NCBI RefSeq assembly: GCF_047553015.1
Contig: NZ_CP180212.1
Span: forward strand, 1,054,001-1,118,000
From: Carnobacterium_A sp047553015
Lineage (GTDB): Bacteria; Bacillota; Bacilli; Lactobacillales; Carnobacteriaceae
Direction of reading: 5' to 3'
Length of the DNA: 64,000 bases
In this document: piece after piece, positions 7,923 to 17,717 of the stretch
Layout: every line of letters starts with the position of its first letter
Numbering within the stretch: position 1 is the stretch's first letter
The notes under the pieces: generated by a model
Seen by the model: only the letters and a program-made list of their open reading frames with translations
The model's database searches: none
Told to the model about the DNA's origin: nothing
Program-made: the position numbers and the translations under genes

Positions 7923-8894
7923 TTGTCTAGTAAAAAAGTAGAATCATATAGCTTTGAATTAAATGAAACAGAAGATATACAAGTATTATTTGGTTCTCAA
8001 GATAGAAATGTGCAATTAATTGAAGAAATGATGGAATTAACTATTAATAGTCGTGGCAATAAAATAGAAGTTATTGGCTCAATTGAAATGGGTCAAAAAA
8101 TCGAAATGATTTTAACTAAATTACAAGAATTAATCAATAAAAATATTTCTATAAGTGAACCAGACGTTGTTACTGCTATTAAAATGGCGCAAGAAGGAAC
8201 GTTAGATTATTTTGTAAGTATGTATGACAAAGAAATTGGTAAAAATTTTGCAGGAAATCTAATACGTGCGAAAAATTTTGGGCAACGTCGCTACGTTAAA
8301 TCTATAACGGATCATGCGGTTACTTTTGGTATTGGTCCTGCTGGAACAGGTAAAACTTATCTAGCCGTTGTTATGGCAATCAATGCGCTAAAAAATGGAG
8401 AAGTTAAAAAAATTATCTTAACACGACCTGCTGTTGAGGCGGGAGAACATTTAGGGTTTTTACCAGGAGACTTAAAAGAAAAAGTAGACCCTTATTTAAG
8501 ACCTATTTATGATGCTCTTTATAACCTTTTTGGATTGGAACATACTAATCGCTTAATGGAACGTGGTGTGATAGAAATCGCTCCTTTGGCTTACATGCGT
8601 GGTCGCACATTAGAAGATGCATTTGTCATACTAGATGAAGCGCAAAATACAACTGTTTCACAAATGAAGATGTTTTTGACTCGTTTAGGATTTGGGTCAC
8701 AGATGGTTATTAATGGTGACGTTACTCAAATTGATTTGCCAAAAGGAGCTACTAGCGGATTAACGCATGCTGAAGGAATACTTAATCATGTCAAAAACAT
8801 CAACTTTGTTTATTTTGACTCAAAAGATGTTGTAAGACACCCAGTCGTTGCAAGTATCATAGAAGCCTATGATGAAAAAAAGAAACTCAGTTAA
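7923..8894 (+). CDS. phoH: PhoH family ATPase
   Basis: This cytoplasmic P-loop protein of 323 residues heads the phoH-pgpH-ybeY-dgkA-cdd-era-recO cluster. The Walker A motif GPAGTGKTYLA lies at about 138-148 and Walker B is FVILDEAQN. PhoH proteins are predicted ATP-dependent RNA helicases or nucleases, and linkage with ybeY suggests RNA metabolism. The first internal ATG is at residue 36, inside conserved sequence, so a TTG at 7923 is the best start. AAGGGG lies 10 bases upstream. An ATG at 7919 in another frame opens only a three-codon ORF. Confidence 0.92.
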   Translation: MSSKKVESYSFELNETEDIQVLFGSQDRNVQLIEEMMELTINSRGNKIEVIGSIEMGQKIEMILTKLQELINKNISISEPDVVTAIKMAQEGTLDYFVSMYDKEIGKNFAGNLIRAKNFGQRRYVKSITDHAVTFGIGPAGTGKTYLAVVMAINALKNGEVKKIILTRPAVEAGEHLGFLPGDLKEKVDPYLRPIYDALYNLFGLEHTNRLMERGVIEIAPLAYMRGRTLEDAFVILDEAQNTTVSQMKMFLTRLGFGSQMVINGDVTQIDLPKGATSGLTHAEGILNHVKNINFVYFDSKDVVRHPVVASIIEAYDEKKKLS

Positions 8895-8933
8895 TCACTT
8901 AAGTATGATTAACAGTCGTTAGGATGTGAATGA

Positions 8934-11156
8934 ATGCGTAGATACTTGACTATCATACAAAATAAAATGGGGAAATTTTATATTCCTATCTTACTTCTTA
9001 TTTTTTCGATTGCGATTTTCTTTATTTTGTATAGTAACTTAAAACCAAGAGTGCTAGATATCGAACTTTATCAAGTTTCTGATGAAACTATTCGTGCTCA
9101 GTCAACTGTTGAAGATTTAGAAAAAACTATTGAAAATAGGCAAGTAGCAGCTGATAATGTTGCTCCAGTTTACTCTTACAATGCCGACTTAAACAGTATC
9201 CAAACAGAAAAAATCCATTTGTTATTTGCTACTGTTAAAGAGACGAATAAATTAGCAGAAGAACAGTATCAAGAAGCAGTTAAAGATGAAAAAAGTAAAG
9301 CGGATTTAAATGAAAAAGAAGAAAATAAAACACCAACTGTCGTTGCTAAAAGATTAACACCAAAAGAAAAGTTTTCTCTTTTTAATGCTAAATTAATAAA
9401 CAACGATGAAGAAACAAAAGAATTTGTCAATTCATTACCGGAGTGGTCGGTTCTTGAATTACTTGGGGCTGCTGAAGGAATAGCGAATCAAATCGAAAAA
9501 GCGACAACAAAAACGCTTTCTGATGTTATGTCTACTTCTATTAGAGTTGACGAATTGAGTAAAAAAAAGCAAGAGGCCATCGCTAGTTTAGACTATTGGG
9601 AATTTACTGCTGATCAACAACGAGTAGCTAGTTTAATTTTAGATAATTCTCTCATTGAAAACAATGTTTACAACGATCAAGTAACACAAAAACAACGTGA
9701 AAGTGCGAAAGCTTCTGTTCAACCGGCATTAATCTTACAAGGTCAAGTAATCGTACAAGAAGGGTATGTTGTTGATAGTAATGTTATAAAGCAAGTCAAA
9801 TTGCTTGGTTTACTAGACAATAAGTCTTCTTACCACCTTTTTTATAGTTTATTCTTACTTTTATTAGCACAAGCATTGGTTTTATTTTATCTAGGTAAGA
9901 CAAAAAAAGATTCTTTATTAAAAAAAGGTCAGGAATTAACTTTATATGTATTAGCAATGACAAGTACGTTACTAGTGTTAAAAGGTCTCTCGTTAATGCA
10001 AGAATCAGGATTAGCCAACATTAGTTTACTATTTCCGGCTGCATTAGCCCCGATAGTATTAACAACGTTTAGTTCAAGAAGATACGGTATTGTTTCAAAT
10101 GGATTTTTAGTTGCGTTTTCTCTCTTTCTATTTAGAGAAAATACCGGTTCCAATAGTACTTTTATCTTATCTTTATTTTATTTGTTTAGTGGTATGATGG
10201 GAACAATGATTACAAAGAAAAGAATTGTTGATCAATTTTTAAATACATTTATGTGGGTATCCTTTTTTAATGCACTATTTATTGGGTCACTTATTTTCTA
10301 CTTAAATTTATCGTTTTTCTCTAGTGATGCTCTATTAATCAGTTTGTTTGCATTAGGAAGTGGATTAATTTCATACTTTTTAGCAGTTTTATTTTCACCT
10401 TATCTTGAATTATTGTTTACAGACAATGCTGTATTAACGTTAATGAAATTAGAAAATCCAGCAAATCCTTTATTAAAAGAACTTGTTACAAAAACACCAG
10501 GTACATACCACCATAGCTTAATGGTTGCCAATTTAAGTGCAAACGCTGTAGGGGCAATAGGTGGTGATGCTTTGTTTGCTAGAGTTGCTTGTTATTACCA
10601 CGATGTCGGTAAATTAAGACATTCGCTTTTCTTTGTCGAAAATTTATCTTCAGGCATGGAGAATCCGCATAACTTATTGACACCTTATGAGAGCAGAGAT
10701 ATTATCTTTGGACATGTTAGTGAAGGGGTAAAGATACTAAAAGAAGCAAAAATGCCACAATCGATTATTGATATTTGTGCTCAACACCATGGAACAACCT
10801 TGATGAAGTTCTTTTATATTAAAGCAAAAGAATTAGATGAGACCGTTCAAGAATCAGACTTTAGGTATCCGGGACCAAAACCACAAACAAAAGAAGCAGC
10901 CGTCATCAATATAGCAGACAGTGCAGAAGCAGCTGTTCGTTCAATGACAAAACCAACAAAAGAAACGATAGAACGGTTTATTCACCAATTGATTAATAGT
11001 CGAATGACAGATGGACAATTTGATGAATGTACCATCTCTATTAAGGAATTGAAAATAGTAGAAAAATCTATCTGTGAAGGATTAAATGGTACATTTCATT
11101 CAAGAATTGAATACCCAAGTTTAGACGATAAAAACTTGAGTAAAAGCAATGTATAA
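8934..11156 (+). CDS. pgpH: Cyclic-di-AMP phosphodiesterase PgpH
   Basis: This 740-residue membrane HD-domain phosphodiesterase hydrolyses c-di-AMP. The order is an N-terminal transmembrane helix (about 17-36), an extracellular 7TMR-HDED region (about 37-295), about seven membrane helices (about 298-490) and a cytoplasmic HD domain (about 505-690). The HD metal ligands are seen in TYHHSLMV, CYYHDVGKLRH, FGHVSEG and CAQHHGT. In Firmicutes PgpH and GdpP share c-di-AMP breakdown and so influence potassium, osmolyte and wall homeostasis. The gene lies 39 bases after phoH in the usual position. Confidence 0.95.
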   Translation: MRRYLTIIQNKMGKFYIPILLLIFSIAIFFILYSNLKPRVLDIELYQVSDETIRAQSTVEDLEKTIENRQVAADNVAPVYSYNADLNSIQTEKIHLLFATVKETNKLAEEQYQEAVKDEKSKADLNEKEENKTPTVVAKRLTPKEKFSLFNAKLINNDEETKEFVNSLPEWSVLELLGAAEGIANQIEKATTKTLSDVMSTSIRVDELSKKKQEAIASLDYWEFTADQQRVASLILDNSLIENNVYNDQVTQKQRESAKASVQPALILQGQVIVQEGYVVDSNVIKQVKLLGLLDNKSSYHLFYSLFLLLLAQALVLFYLGKTKKDSLLKKGQELTLYVLAMTSTLLVLKGLSLMQESGLANISLLFPAALAPIVLTTFSSRRYGIVSNGFLVAFSLFLFRENTGSNSTFILSLFYLFSGMMGTMITKKRIVDQFLNTFMWVSFFNALFIGSLIFYLNLSFFSSDALLISLFALGSGLISYFLAVLFSPYLELLFTDNAVLTLMKLENPANPLLKELVTKTPGTYHHSLMVANLSANAVGAIGGDALFARVACYYHDVGKLRHSLFFVENLSSGMENPHNLLTPYESRDIIFGHVSEGVKILKEAKMPQSIIDICAQHHGTTLMKFFYIKAKELDETVQESDFRYPGPKPQTKEAAVINIADSAEAAVRSMTKPTKETIERFIHQLINSRMTDGQFDECTISIKELKIVEKSICEGLNGTFHSRIEYPSLDDKNLSKSNV

Positions 11157-11189
11157 TTTTTCTATTGCACTAAGGAGGCACAATACAAT

Positions 11190-11666
11190 ATGGAAATAGA
11201 TTTATTTGATGAAACAAATAAGATTACAGTAGAACAAAAAGAAATGGTTCAAGCTATTTTAGATTTTTCTGGAGACTATCTTCATTTAGAAAAAGAAACT
11301 GAATTATCTGTTTTATTTGTTGACAACGAAAAGATTCAAGAGATTAACCGAGAATTTCGATTTAAAGATCAACCAACAGATGTTATTAGTTTTGCTCTCG
11401 AGGACGAAGTTGAAAATGATTTAATTTTAAATTTGGCTGATTTCGAAGGGGTACTTCCTAGAAATATCGGGGATATCGTTATTTCAGTTGATAAAGCAAT
11501 AGAACAAGCTGATGAGTACGGGCATTCGCTTAATCGTGAGTTGGGTTTTCTTGCTCTTCATGGGTTCTTACATTTGAATGGTTACGATCATATGGAGCCA
11601 AATGAAGAAAAAGAAATGTTCGGCTTGCAGAAAGAGATATTAGATGCCTATGGACTCCAAAGATAA
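11190..11666 (+). CDS. ybeY: Endoribonuclease YbeY
   Basis: This single-strand-specific zinc endoribonuclease functions in 16S rRNA 3'-end maturation and ribosome quality control. It has 158 residues, a standard length. The zinc-binding HGFLHLNGYDH (an HxxxHxxxxxH motif) lies near 131-141, and PTDVISFALE is the conserved substrate-groove segment. A strong AAGGAGG precedes the ATG. The 3' end overlaps dgkA by 23 bases. Confidence 0.96.
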   Translation: MEIDLFDETNKITVEQKEMVQAILDFSGDYLHLEKETELSVLFVDNEKIQEINREFRFKDQPTDVISFALEDEVENDLILNLADFEGVLPRNIGDIVISVDKAIEQADEYGHSLNRELGFLALHGFLHLNGYDHMEPNEEKEMFGLQKEILDAYGLQR

Positions 11667-12045
11667 TAAAGATGTATGTAAAAACTCATGCTTTATTGAT
11701 TCCTTTAAGTATGCTTTCAAAGGGATTCAAACTGTCTTTCAAGAAGAGCGTAATATGCGTACTCACCTTATTTTAGGAATTACGATTCTCATTATTTCAT
11801 CTTTTCTAGGACTCAAGCAAAACGAATGGCTTTGGATTATACTGAGTGTTTTTTTGGTCTTGGTTATGGAAATTTTAAATACAATTATTGAAAATGTTGT
11901 TGATTTAATAACAGAACATCAGTACCATCCACTAGCAAAAAAAGCAAAAGATATGGCGGCAGCAGCTGTTCTAAGTACAGCGTTTTTTTCAATTATTACG
12001 GCGACTATTATACTTTTACCGAAACTATTTATACTATTTATTTAA
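11644..12045 (+). CDS. dgkA: Undecaprenol/diacylglycerol kinase
   Basis: This is a small integral membrane lipid kinase of 133 residues with three predicted membrane helices. The catalytic signature EILNTIIENVVDLI lies at about 73-86, and the N-terminal SFKYAFKGI..VFQEERNMR element is typical of the Gram-positive family. These enzymes mostly phosphorylate undecaprenol, recycling the lipid carrier for wall synthesis. The start overlaps the end of ybeY. An alternative ATG lies two codons downstream at 11650. Confidence 0.93.
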   Translation: MPMDSKDNKDVCKNSCFIDSFKYAFKGIQTVFQEERNMRTHLILGITILIISSFLGLKQNEWLWIILSVFLVLVMEILNTIIENVVDLITEHQYHPLAKKAKDMAAAAVLSTAFFSIITATIILLPKLFILFI

Positions 12046-12061
12046 AAAGGAGAATTAAATC

Positions 12062-12472
12062 ATGACAACTACTAAACAAGTAACCCAACAATTAATAAAA
12101 GAAGCAACGGAAATGTTAGAAAATGCTTATGTACCTTATTCAAAATTTCCAGTAGGTGCATCACTCATAACAGATGATGGAATAATCTATAGTGGCTGTA
12201 ATATTGAAAATGCTTCTTACGGATTGAGTAATTGTGCAGAGCGGACAGCTATTTTTAAAGCGGTATCTGAAGGCAAGAAAACATTTAAACAATTAGTTGT
12301 AACAGGTAAAACAACCGGACCTATTTCTCCTTGTGGCGCATGCAGACAAGTTATGGTAGAATTCTGTGAGCCGGATATGCCGGTGCTATTAACAAATACA
12401 AATGGAGATAAATATGAAACCACGGTAAAAGAACTTTTACCTGGTGCGTTTCAATCGGAGGATATGGTTTAA
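12062..12472 (+). CDS. cdd: Cytidine deaminase
   Basis: This zinc enzyme deaminates cytidine and deoxycytidine to uridine and deoxyuridine in pyrimidine salvage. The 136 residues match the homotetrameric type. The zinc and catalytic motifs CAERTAIF (about 57-64, with the proton-shuttling Glu) and PCGACRQ are intact, as is the substrate-binding NIENASYG. The stop codon overlaps the era start by one base (TAATG). Salvage of this kind may matter here because de novo pyrimidine synthesis in the window looks incomplete. Confidence 0.97.
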   Translation: MTTTKQVTQQLIKEATEMLENAYVPYSKFPVGASLITDDGIIYSGCNIENASYGLSNCAERTAIFKAVSEGKKTFKQLVVTGKTTGPISPCGACRQVMVEFCEPDMPVLLTNTNGDKYETTVKELLPGAFQSEDMV

Positions 12473-13380
12473 TGGACAATAATAAAGAACACACATCAGG
12501 ATTTGTTTCTATTGTAGGACGTCCAAATGTAGGCAAGTCAACTTTGCTAAATAGAGTTGTTGGCCAAAAAATCGCTATTATGAGTGATAAAGCTCAAACA
12601 ACAAGAAATAAAATTCAAGGTATTTATACGACAGACGATTCACAAATAGTCTTCATAGATACTCCAGGAATTCATAAACCCAAACACCGTTTAGGAGATT
12701 TCATGGTAGAATCTGCTTTAAGCAGCTTAAGAGGAGTAGATGCTATTCTTTTCATGGTAAGTGCTGTTGAAAAACGTGGCCCTGGTGATAATTTTATTAT
12801 CGATAAATTAAAAGAGCAAAAGACTCCTGTATTTTTATTAATTAATAAAATTGATGAAATTCATCCGGATAAATTACTAGAAATTATCGATGATTATCGT
12901 ACAGAAATGGAATTCGAACAAATTATCCCGATTTCAGCTACCGAGGGAAATAATGTTGATACCTTGCTTTCTGAAATCCTTAAGTATTTACCTGAAGGAC
13001 CTCAGTTCTACCCAGAAGATCAAGTAACAGATCATCCTGAATATTTTATCGTTTCAGAGTTGATACGTGAAAAAGTATTGCAATTGACACGCGAAGAAGT
13101 CCCTCATTCAGTTGCAGTAGTTGTTGAAAGTATGCAAAGAAACGAACTTGGTAAAGTTCAAGTTCATGCAGCAGTGATTGTTGAACGCTCAAGTCAAAAA
13201 GGAATTATTATTGGTAAAGGCGGCAAGATGTTAAAAGATATAGGCATCCGTGCTCGTCGCGATATTGAAGTTCTTTTAGGGGATAAAATTTATTTAGACC
13301 TTTGGGTAAAAGTACAAAAAGATTGGCGTGATCGTCAAACAAACTTACAAGATTTTGGATACCGCAAAGAAGATTATTAA
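12472..13380 (+). CDS. era: GTPase Era
   Basis: This is an essential ribosome-assembly GTPase that binds the 16S rRNA 3' end. The 302 residues contain a G domain with GRPNVGKST (G1), the TTRN switch, DTPG (G3) and NKID (G4). A KH domain follows with IIIGKGGKMLKDIG near 240-253. It sits in its usual context with ybeY and recO, matching their shared ribosome-maturation and repair neighbourhood. Confidence 0.98.
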   Translation: MDNNKEHTSGFVSIVGRPNVGKSTLLNRVVGQKIAIMSDKAQTTRNKIQGIYTTDDSQIVFIDTPGIHKPKHRLGDFMVESALSSLRGVDAILFMVSAVEKRGPGDNFIIDKLKEQKTPVFLLINKIDEIHPDKLLEIIDDYRTEMEFEQIIPISATEGNNVDTLLSEILKYLPEGPQFYPEDQVTDHPEYFIVSELIREKVLQLTREEVPHSVAVVVESMQRNELGKVQVHAAVIVERSSQKGIIIGKGGKMLKDIGIRARRDIEVLLGDKIYLDLWVKVQKDWRDRQTNLQDFGYRKEDY

Positions 13381-13396
13381 TTAGTCGTGAATGGAA

Positions 13397-13437
13397 AGAA
13401 GAAAAATCTCACTTACTCTAGTGGGGTTTTCTTTTCT
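13397..13437 (+). terminator. Terminator-like hairpin after era
   Basis: Arms near 13400-13412 and 13421-13432 pair with some G-U wobble and lead into TTTTCTTTTC. recO follows 48 bases later, so read-through is possible. Confidence 0.5.
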
Positions 13438-13484
13438 ATTTTATCTATTTGCTAGAGTCTAAAGCTAAGAAAGGAGTAGGTAGC

Positions 13485-14273
13485 TTGTCAGAATTGCAGG
13501 AAACAGAAGGGATTGTAATCTCTATTCGTAATTACAAAGAGAGTGATCGGCTCGTCAAAATTTTTACATCTAAACTAGGTAAAAGAATGTTTTTTATCAA
13601 AGGTTCTCGAAAATCTAACAGTAATTTGAAAGCTGCTGTACTTCCTTTCACTATGGCAACATACATTACTGATATTAAAGATACGGGTCTTGGTTTTATT
13701 CGAGATGCTAAAGACTTAATTCATCTAAATCAGTTGCATACAGATATTTTTCTAAATGCGTATGCTACTTATATACTCAGTTTAGTTGATGTAGCGATTG
13801 AAGATGGTGTGCCTGATCCAACTTTATTTCATAAAGCGAAACAATTGCTCATAGAAATAGATAATGGGACAGATCCTGAAATTTTAGTGAATATTTTTGA
13901 AGTTCAAATATTACCTTATTTCGGAGTTGCACCTGAATGGCGAGGCTGTCGTGAATGTGGTGAAACAATAGGCCCATTTGACTATTCAGGAAGTTACGGT
14001 GGTTTGCTTTGTCAAAAACATTGGAATTTAGACAAGTATCGTTACCATGCAAGCCAACGAGCCATTTATTTTTTACGTCTATTTTCAGTTGTTTCAATGG
14101 ACCATCTAGGGACAATTAAAGTAAAAGATGAAACAAAAAAAGAAATTAGAGTAGTTTTAGACATGATTTATGACGAATCTGTTGGGATAAAATTAAAAAG
14201 TAAGCGATTCATTGATCAAATGTATCAATGGGGCGATCTATTATTAGATAGAAAGCCACATTCAACTGAATAA
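13485..14273 (+). CDS. recO: DNA repair protein RecO
   Basis: This recombination mediator loads RecA with RecR. The 262 residues comprise an N-terminal OB fold (starting ETEGIVISIRNYKESDRLVKIF), a helical domain, and a zinc-binding loop starting with CRECG near residue 165 and ending LLCQKH. The TTG at 13485 is chosen because AAGGAG lies at 13471-13476 and the protein then begins at the family's usual point. An upstream in-frame TTG at 13449 lacks a ribosome binding site. Confidence 0.93.
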   Translation: MSELQETEGIVISIRNYKESDRLVKIFTSKLGKRMFFIKGSRKSNSNLKAAVLPFTMATYITDIKDTGLGFIRDAKDLIHLNQLHTDIFLNAYATYILSLVDVAIEDGVPDPTLFHKAKQLLIEIDNGTDPEILVNIFEVQILPYFGVAPEWRGCRECGETIGPFDYSGSYGGLLCQKHWNLDKYRYHASQRAIYFLRLFSVVSMDHLGTIKVKDETKKEIRVVLDMIYDESVGIKLKSKRFIDQMYQWGDLLLDRKPHSTE

Positions 14274-14298
14274 ATGTGTTGAATTTTAAAAGAAAGGA

Positions 14299-14551
14299 TT
14301 GACAAATGTTTCTCTAGAGAGATATGATAGTGCCAATAGAATAAAACAGCGTAGAAAGAAAAAAGTAGATTTTATATTCTTGTTTTCAGCGAATCTGGGA
14401 TAGTGAAAGCCAGAACAAGAGAAAAATTGAAAGGCATTCTGGAGCTGTCCAATAAAGATGCTAGTAGTTATATACTGGAATTAGGGTGGAACCGCGATGA
14501 AAGTCGTCCCTATGTTGATAATTATCAACATAGGGACGACTTTTTTATTTT
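14299..14551 (+). promoter_or_regulatory. Glycyl T-box leader with promoter
   Basis: A TTGACA (14299-14304) and TATGAT (14323-14328) promoter drives a T-box leader. The conserved T-box core AGGGTGGAACCGCG lies at 14483-14496. Stem I carries an AGTA loop-E-like element, and a GGC glycine codon in GAAAGGCA (around 14430) is the probable specifier. Uncharged tRNA-Gly should stabilise the antiterminator and turn on glyQS. Confidence 0.92.
14500..14551 (+). terminator. T-box attenuator terminator
   Basis: A long stem (about 14501-14520 with 14525-14543) containing GTCGTCCCTATGTTGAT and its complement runs into a T-stretch. It is the OFF structure of the glyQS T-box. Confidence 0.93.
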
Positions 14552-14580
14552 ATACTAAATAATAAAAAGGAGTGTTTTAA

Positions 14581-15492
14581 ATGAAAAAAGAGCCGTTGAC
14601 ATTTCAAGAAATTATTCTAACATTACAAAATTACTGGTCAGATAAGGGTTGTTTATTAATGCAATCTTATGATACTGAAAAAGGAGCTGGAACTATGAGC
14701 CCTTATACCTTTTTGAGAGCGATTGGACCAGAACCATGGAATGCAGCTTACGTTGAGCCCTCAAGACGCCCAGGTGACGGTCGTTATGGGGAAAATCCCA
14801 ACCGTTTATTTCAACATCACCAATTTCAAGTTGTTATGAAACCTTCACCAAAGAATATTCAAGAGCTTTATTTAGATAGTCTAGTTCTTTTAGGTATTGA
14901 TCCATTAAAACACGATATTCGATTTGTTGAAGACAACTGGGAAAATCCTTCAATGGGTTGTGCAGGCTTGGGCTGGGAAGTTTGGCTGGATGGAATGGAA
15001 ATCACCCAATTCACCTATTTTCAACAAGTTGGCGGATTAGACTGTTTTCCCGTTACCAGCGAACTAACTTACGGCTTAGAGCGCCTAGCTTCTTATATAC
15101 AAGAAGTAGATAGTGTTTATGACATTCAATGGACAAAGGGAGTAAAATATGGTGAAATTTTTATTCAGCCTGAATTCGAACACTCCAAATACGCGTTTGA
15201 AAATAGCAATCAAGAATTATTGTTGCAATTATTTGAAGACTATGAAAAAGAAGCTACCGTTCAAATTGAATCAGGTTTAGTTCATCCAGCATATGACTAT
15301 GTTTTAAAATGTAGCCATACCTTTAATTTACTAGATGCACGAGGAGCTGTTTCTGTTACTGAACGAGCTGGTTATTTAGCCCGTATACGTAAAATGGCAC
15401 GAGCTATTGCGCTTGCTTTTGTTACTGAACGAGAAAAACTTGGTTATCCGTTGCTAAAAAATCAGATAAACTCTACTAAGGAGATAAACTAA
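14581..15492 (+). CDS. glyQ: Glycyl-tRNA synthetase alpha subunit
   Basis: This is the class II catalytic subunit of the alpha2-beta2 bacterial glycyl-tRNA synthetase. The 303 residues include LTFQEIILTLQNYW, YVEPSRRPGDGRYGENPNRL and the class II-like RFVEDNWENPSMGCAGLGWEV. The gene follows AAGGAG, and glyS starts one base after its stop. Expression is controlled by the upstream T-box. Confidence 0.98.
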   Translation: MKKEPLTFQEIILTLQNYWSDKGCLLMQSYDTEKGAGTMSPYTFLRAIGPEPWNAAYVEPSRRPGDGRYGENPNRLFQHHQFQVVMKPSPKNIQELYLDSLVLLGIDPLKHDIRFVEDNWENPSMGCAGLGWEVWLDGMEITQFTYFQQVGGLDCFPVTSELTYGLERLASYIQEVDSVYDIQWTKGVKYGEIFIQPEFEHSKYAFENSNQELLLQLFEDYEKEATVQIESGLVHPAYDYVLKCSHTFNLLDARGAVSVTERAGYLARIRKMARAIALAFVTEREKLGYPLLKNQINSTKEIN

Positions 15493-15493
15493 T

Positions 15494-17578
15494 ATGACTA
15501 AAAATTTATTGTTAGAAATTGGCTTAGAAGAAATACCCGCTCATATTGTAGCACCAAGTAGACTGCAATTAGTTGAAAGAATGAAGCAATTTTTAGATGA
15601 AAATAGACTGAGCTATGGTGAAATCTTGCCTTTTTCTACACCGAGAAGATTAGCAGTTATTATTAAAGATCTTTCTGAAAAACAAGTAGATATTGAGGAG
15701 TCTGCTAAGGGACCAGCTAAAAAAATTGCACTAGACGCACAAGGAAATTGGAGTAAAGCGGCTATGGGATTTGTTCGTGGGCAAAAGTTAATGGTTGAGG
15801 ATATTTATTTTAAAGAAATAAATGGTATAGAGTATGTCCATGTGGATAAATTTATTGAAGGATTACCAACTAAAACGATTTTAACAGATTTAGATAAGGT
15901 TATTACCTCAATGACTTTTCCAGTAAGTATGAATTGGGCTAATCACCATTTTAACTACATTAGGCCTATCCATTGGATTACAGCAATGTTGGATGACGAA
16001 ATCATTCCATTCACTGTATTAGATATTGAAACATCCAATACTAGTAGAGGCCATCGTTTTCTCGGAAAAGATGTAACTTTTGAAACGGCATTAGACTATG
16101 AGCAAGTCTTAGAAAAAGTGTTTGTTATTGCTGATAGCGACAAACGTCAACACATGATCGTCTCTCAAGTTGATGCGATCGCAAAAGAACACGATTGGGC
16201 TGTTTCAATTGTTCCTAATCTGTTAGAAGAAATTAATAATTTAGTCGAATACCCTACAGCTTTTTATGGCAAGTATAATCCAGCTTATTTAGAAATACCT
16301 GAAGAAATATTGATCACTTCTATGAGGGATCACCAAAGATATGTGGATGTTGCTGATCATACTGGGAACTTATTGCCTTATTTTATTTCTGTTCGAAACG
16401 GAAATGCTGAGTTTATTGATAATGTTGTCAGAGGAAACGAAAAAGTCTTAACTGCTCGATTAGAAGATGCATTATTTTTCTATAAAGAAGATAAAAAATT
16501 ATCGATTGATACATGTGTGGAACAGTTGAAACAAGTAACCTTCCATGAAAAAATTGGATCTGTATACGAAAAAATGCAGCGTGTTCGCTCTTTTGCAAGA
16601 ACTATTGGAAAAACGGTTGGCTTAACCAACGAGGAACAGGTTAGTTTAGATCGTGCAGCAGAAATATATAAATTTGACTTGGTTACAAATGTTGTTGGAG
16701 AGTTTCCAGAATTACAAGGAGTCATGGGAGAAAAATACGCCTTGTTACAAGGTGAAACACCTGCTGTAGCAACAGCCATACGCGAACACTATTTACCTAT
16801 CTCAAGTGATGGTGATTTACCTAAGAGTTCAATTGGTGCCGTGCTAGCTTTAGCAGATAAACTAGAGAGTATGATGTCTTTCTTCGCGATTGGAAAAGTC
16901 CCAACAGGTTCTAACGATCCCTTTGCATTGAGACGCCAAGCGTATGGATTAGTTCGTATTGTGACGAATGAAAATTGGTTCTTCCCGATGAATACACTTA
17001 GAAAAGACATTCTTAACACGCTATCCTCTGACTCAAATTCTTTACTATCTGGTTACGAAAAGAGTAGTTCAGAATTAGTTGGTTTTATAAAAGCACGTTT
17101 ACAACAATTTATGCGCAATGAAAAAATACGCTACGACATTATTGAAGCAACTCTAAATTCAGATCAAGAAAACTTAGTTGATATGCTTAAAGCTGGCCGT
17201 GAATTAGAAAAACAGATAGCGGAACAGTCGTTTAAACCAACAATTGAATCATTAACGCGTGTATTAAATTTAACTAAAAAAAATAAAGAGAAAATTGATT
17301 TAGTAAATCAAAAAGTAGATAAAACACTATTTGAAACGGATTCTGAAATAAATTTGGCAAACCAGATTGAAAAAATAAATGCTGTTTTCGGTACGTTAGA
17401 AACAGAAGAAAAGTTCAAGGAATTAAAAAGTTTGCAACCTCATATTGACGCTTTCTTCGGAGAAAATATGGTTATGACGGATAATGAAGCTGTTAGAAAT
17501 AATCGTTTATCTCTACTAAGTCAAATCGCTCTGCTTACTTTGTCCTTTGCAAGTATTGATAAATTAGTCGTTAAATAA
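15494..17578 (+). CDS. glyS: Glycyl-tRNA synthetase beta subunit
   Basis: This is the 694-residue beta subunit, responsible largely for tRNA recognition. The start LLLEIGLEEIPAHIV is diagnostic, FPVSMNWANHHFNYIRPIHWI is a conserved core segment, and an HD-like and anticodon-binding region occupies the C-terminal half. AAGGAG at the end of glyQ provides the ribosome binding site, and translation is probably coupled. Confidence 0.98.
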   Translation: MTKNLLLEIGLEEIPAHIVAPSRLQLVERMKQFLDENRLSYGEILPFSTPRRLAVIIKDLSEKQVDIEESAKGPAKKIALDAQGNWSKAAMGFVRGQKLMVEDIYFKEINGIEYVHVDKFIEGLPTKTILTDLDKVITSMTFPVSMNWANHHFNYIRPIHWITAMLDDEIIPFTVLDIETSNTSRGHRFLGKDVTFETALDYEQVLEKVFVIADSDKRQHMIVSQVDAIAKEHDWAVSIVPNLLEEINNLVEYPTAFYGKYNPAYLEIPEEILITSMRDHQRYVDVADHTGNLLPYFISVRNGNAEFIDNVVRGNEKVLTARLEDALFFYKEDKKLSIDTCVEQLKQVTFHEKIGSVYEKMQRVRSFARTIGKTVGLTNEEQVSLDRAAEIYKFDLVTNVVGEFPELQGVMGEKYALLQGETPAVATAIREHYLPISSDGDLPKSSIGAVLALADKLESMMSFFAIGKVPTGSNDPFALRRQAYGLVRIVTNENWFFPMNTLRKDILNTLSSDSNSLLSGYEKSSSELVGFIKARLQQFMRNEKIRYDIIEATLNSDQENLVDMLKAGRELEKQIAEQSFKPTIESLTRVLNLTKKNKEKIDLVNQKVDKTLFETDSEINLANQIEKINAVFGTLETEEKFKELKSLQPHIDAFFGENMVMTDNEAVRNNRLSLLSQIALLTLSFASIDKLVVK

Positions 17579-17603
17579 AAAATACAGGTATTAATTTTTG
17601 CTT

Positions 17604-17642
17604 ATCCTTCCACTAAAGATAACCTTTCTTTAGTGGGAGGAT
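17604..17642 (+). terminator. Hairpin after glyS
   Basis: A 16-bp stem with one G-U pair (17604-17619 with 17627-17642) follows glyS. No clean T-run comes after it, so termination may be partial. Confidence 0.55.
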
Positions 17643-17717
17643 ATTTAATAGAGTTTGACTTTCATTTAGGCTGCTTGTTGCTTATAATAAGTAAAGTACG
17701 CAATAGAGGAGGATTTC

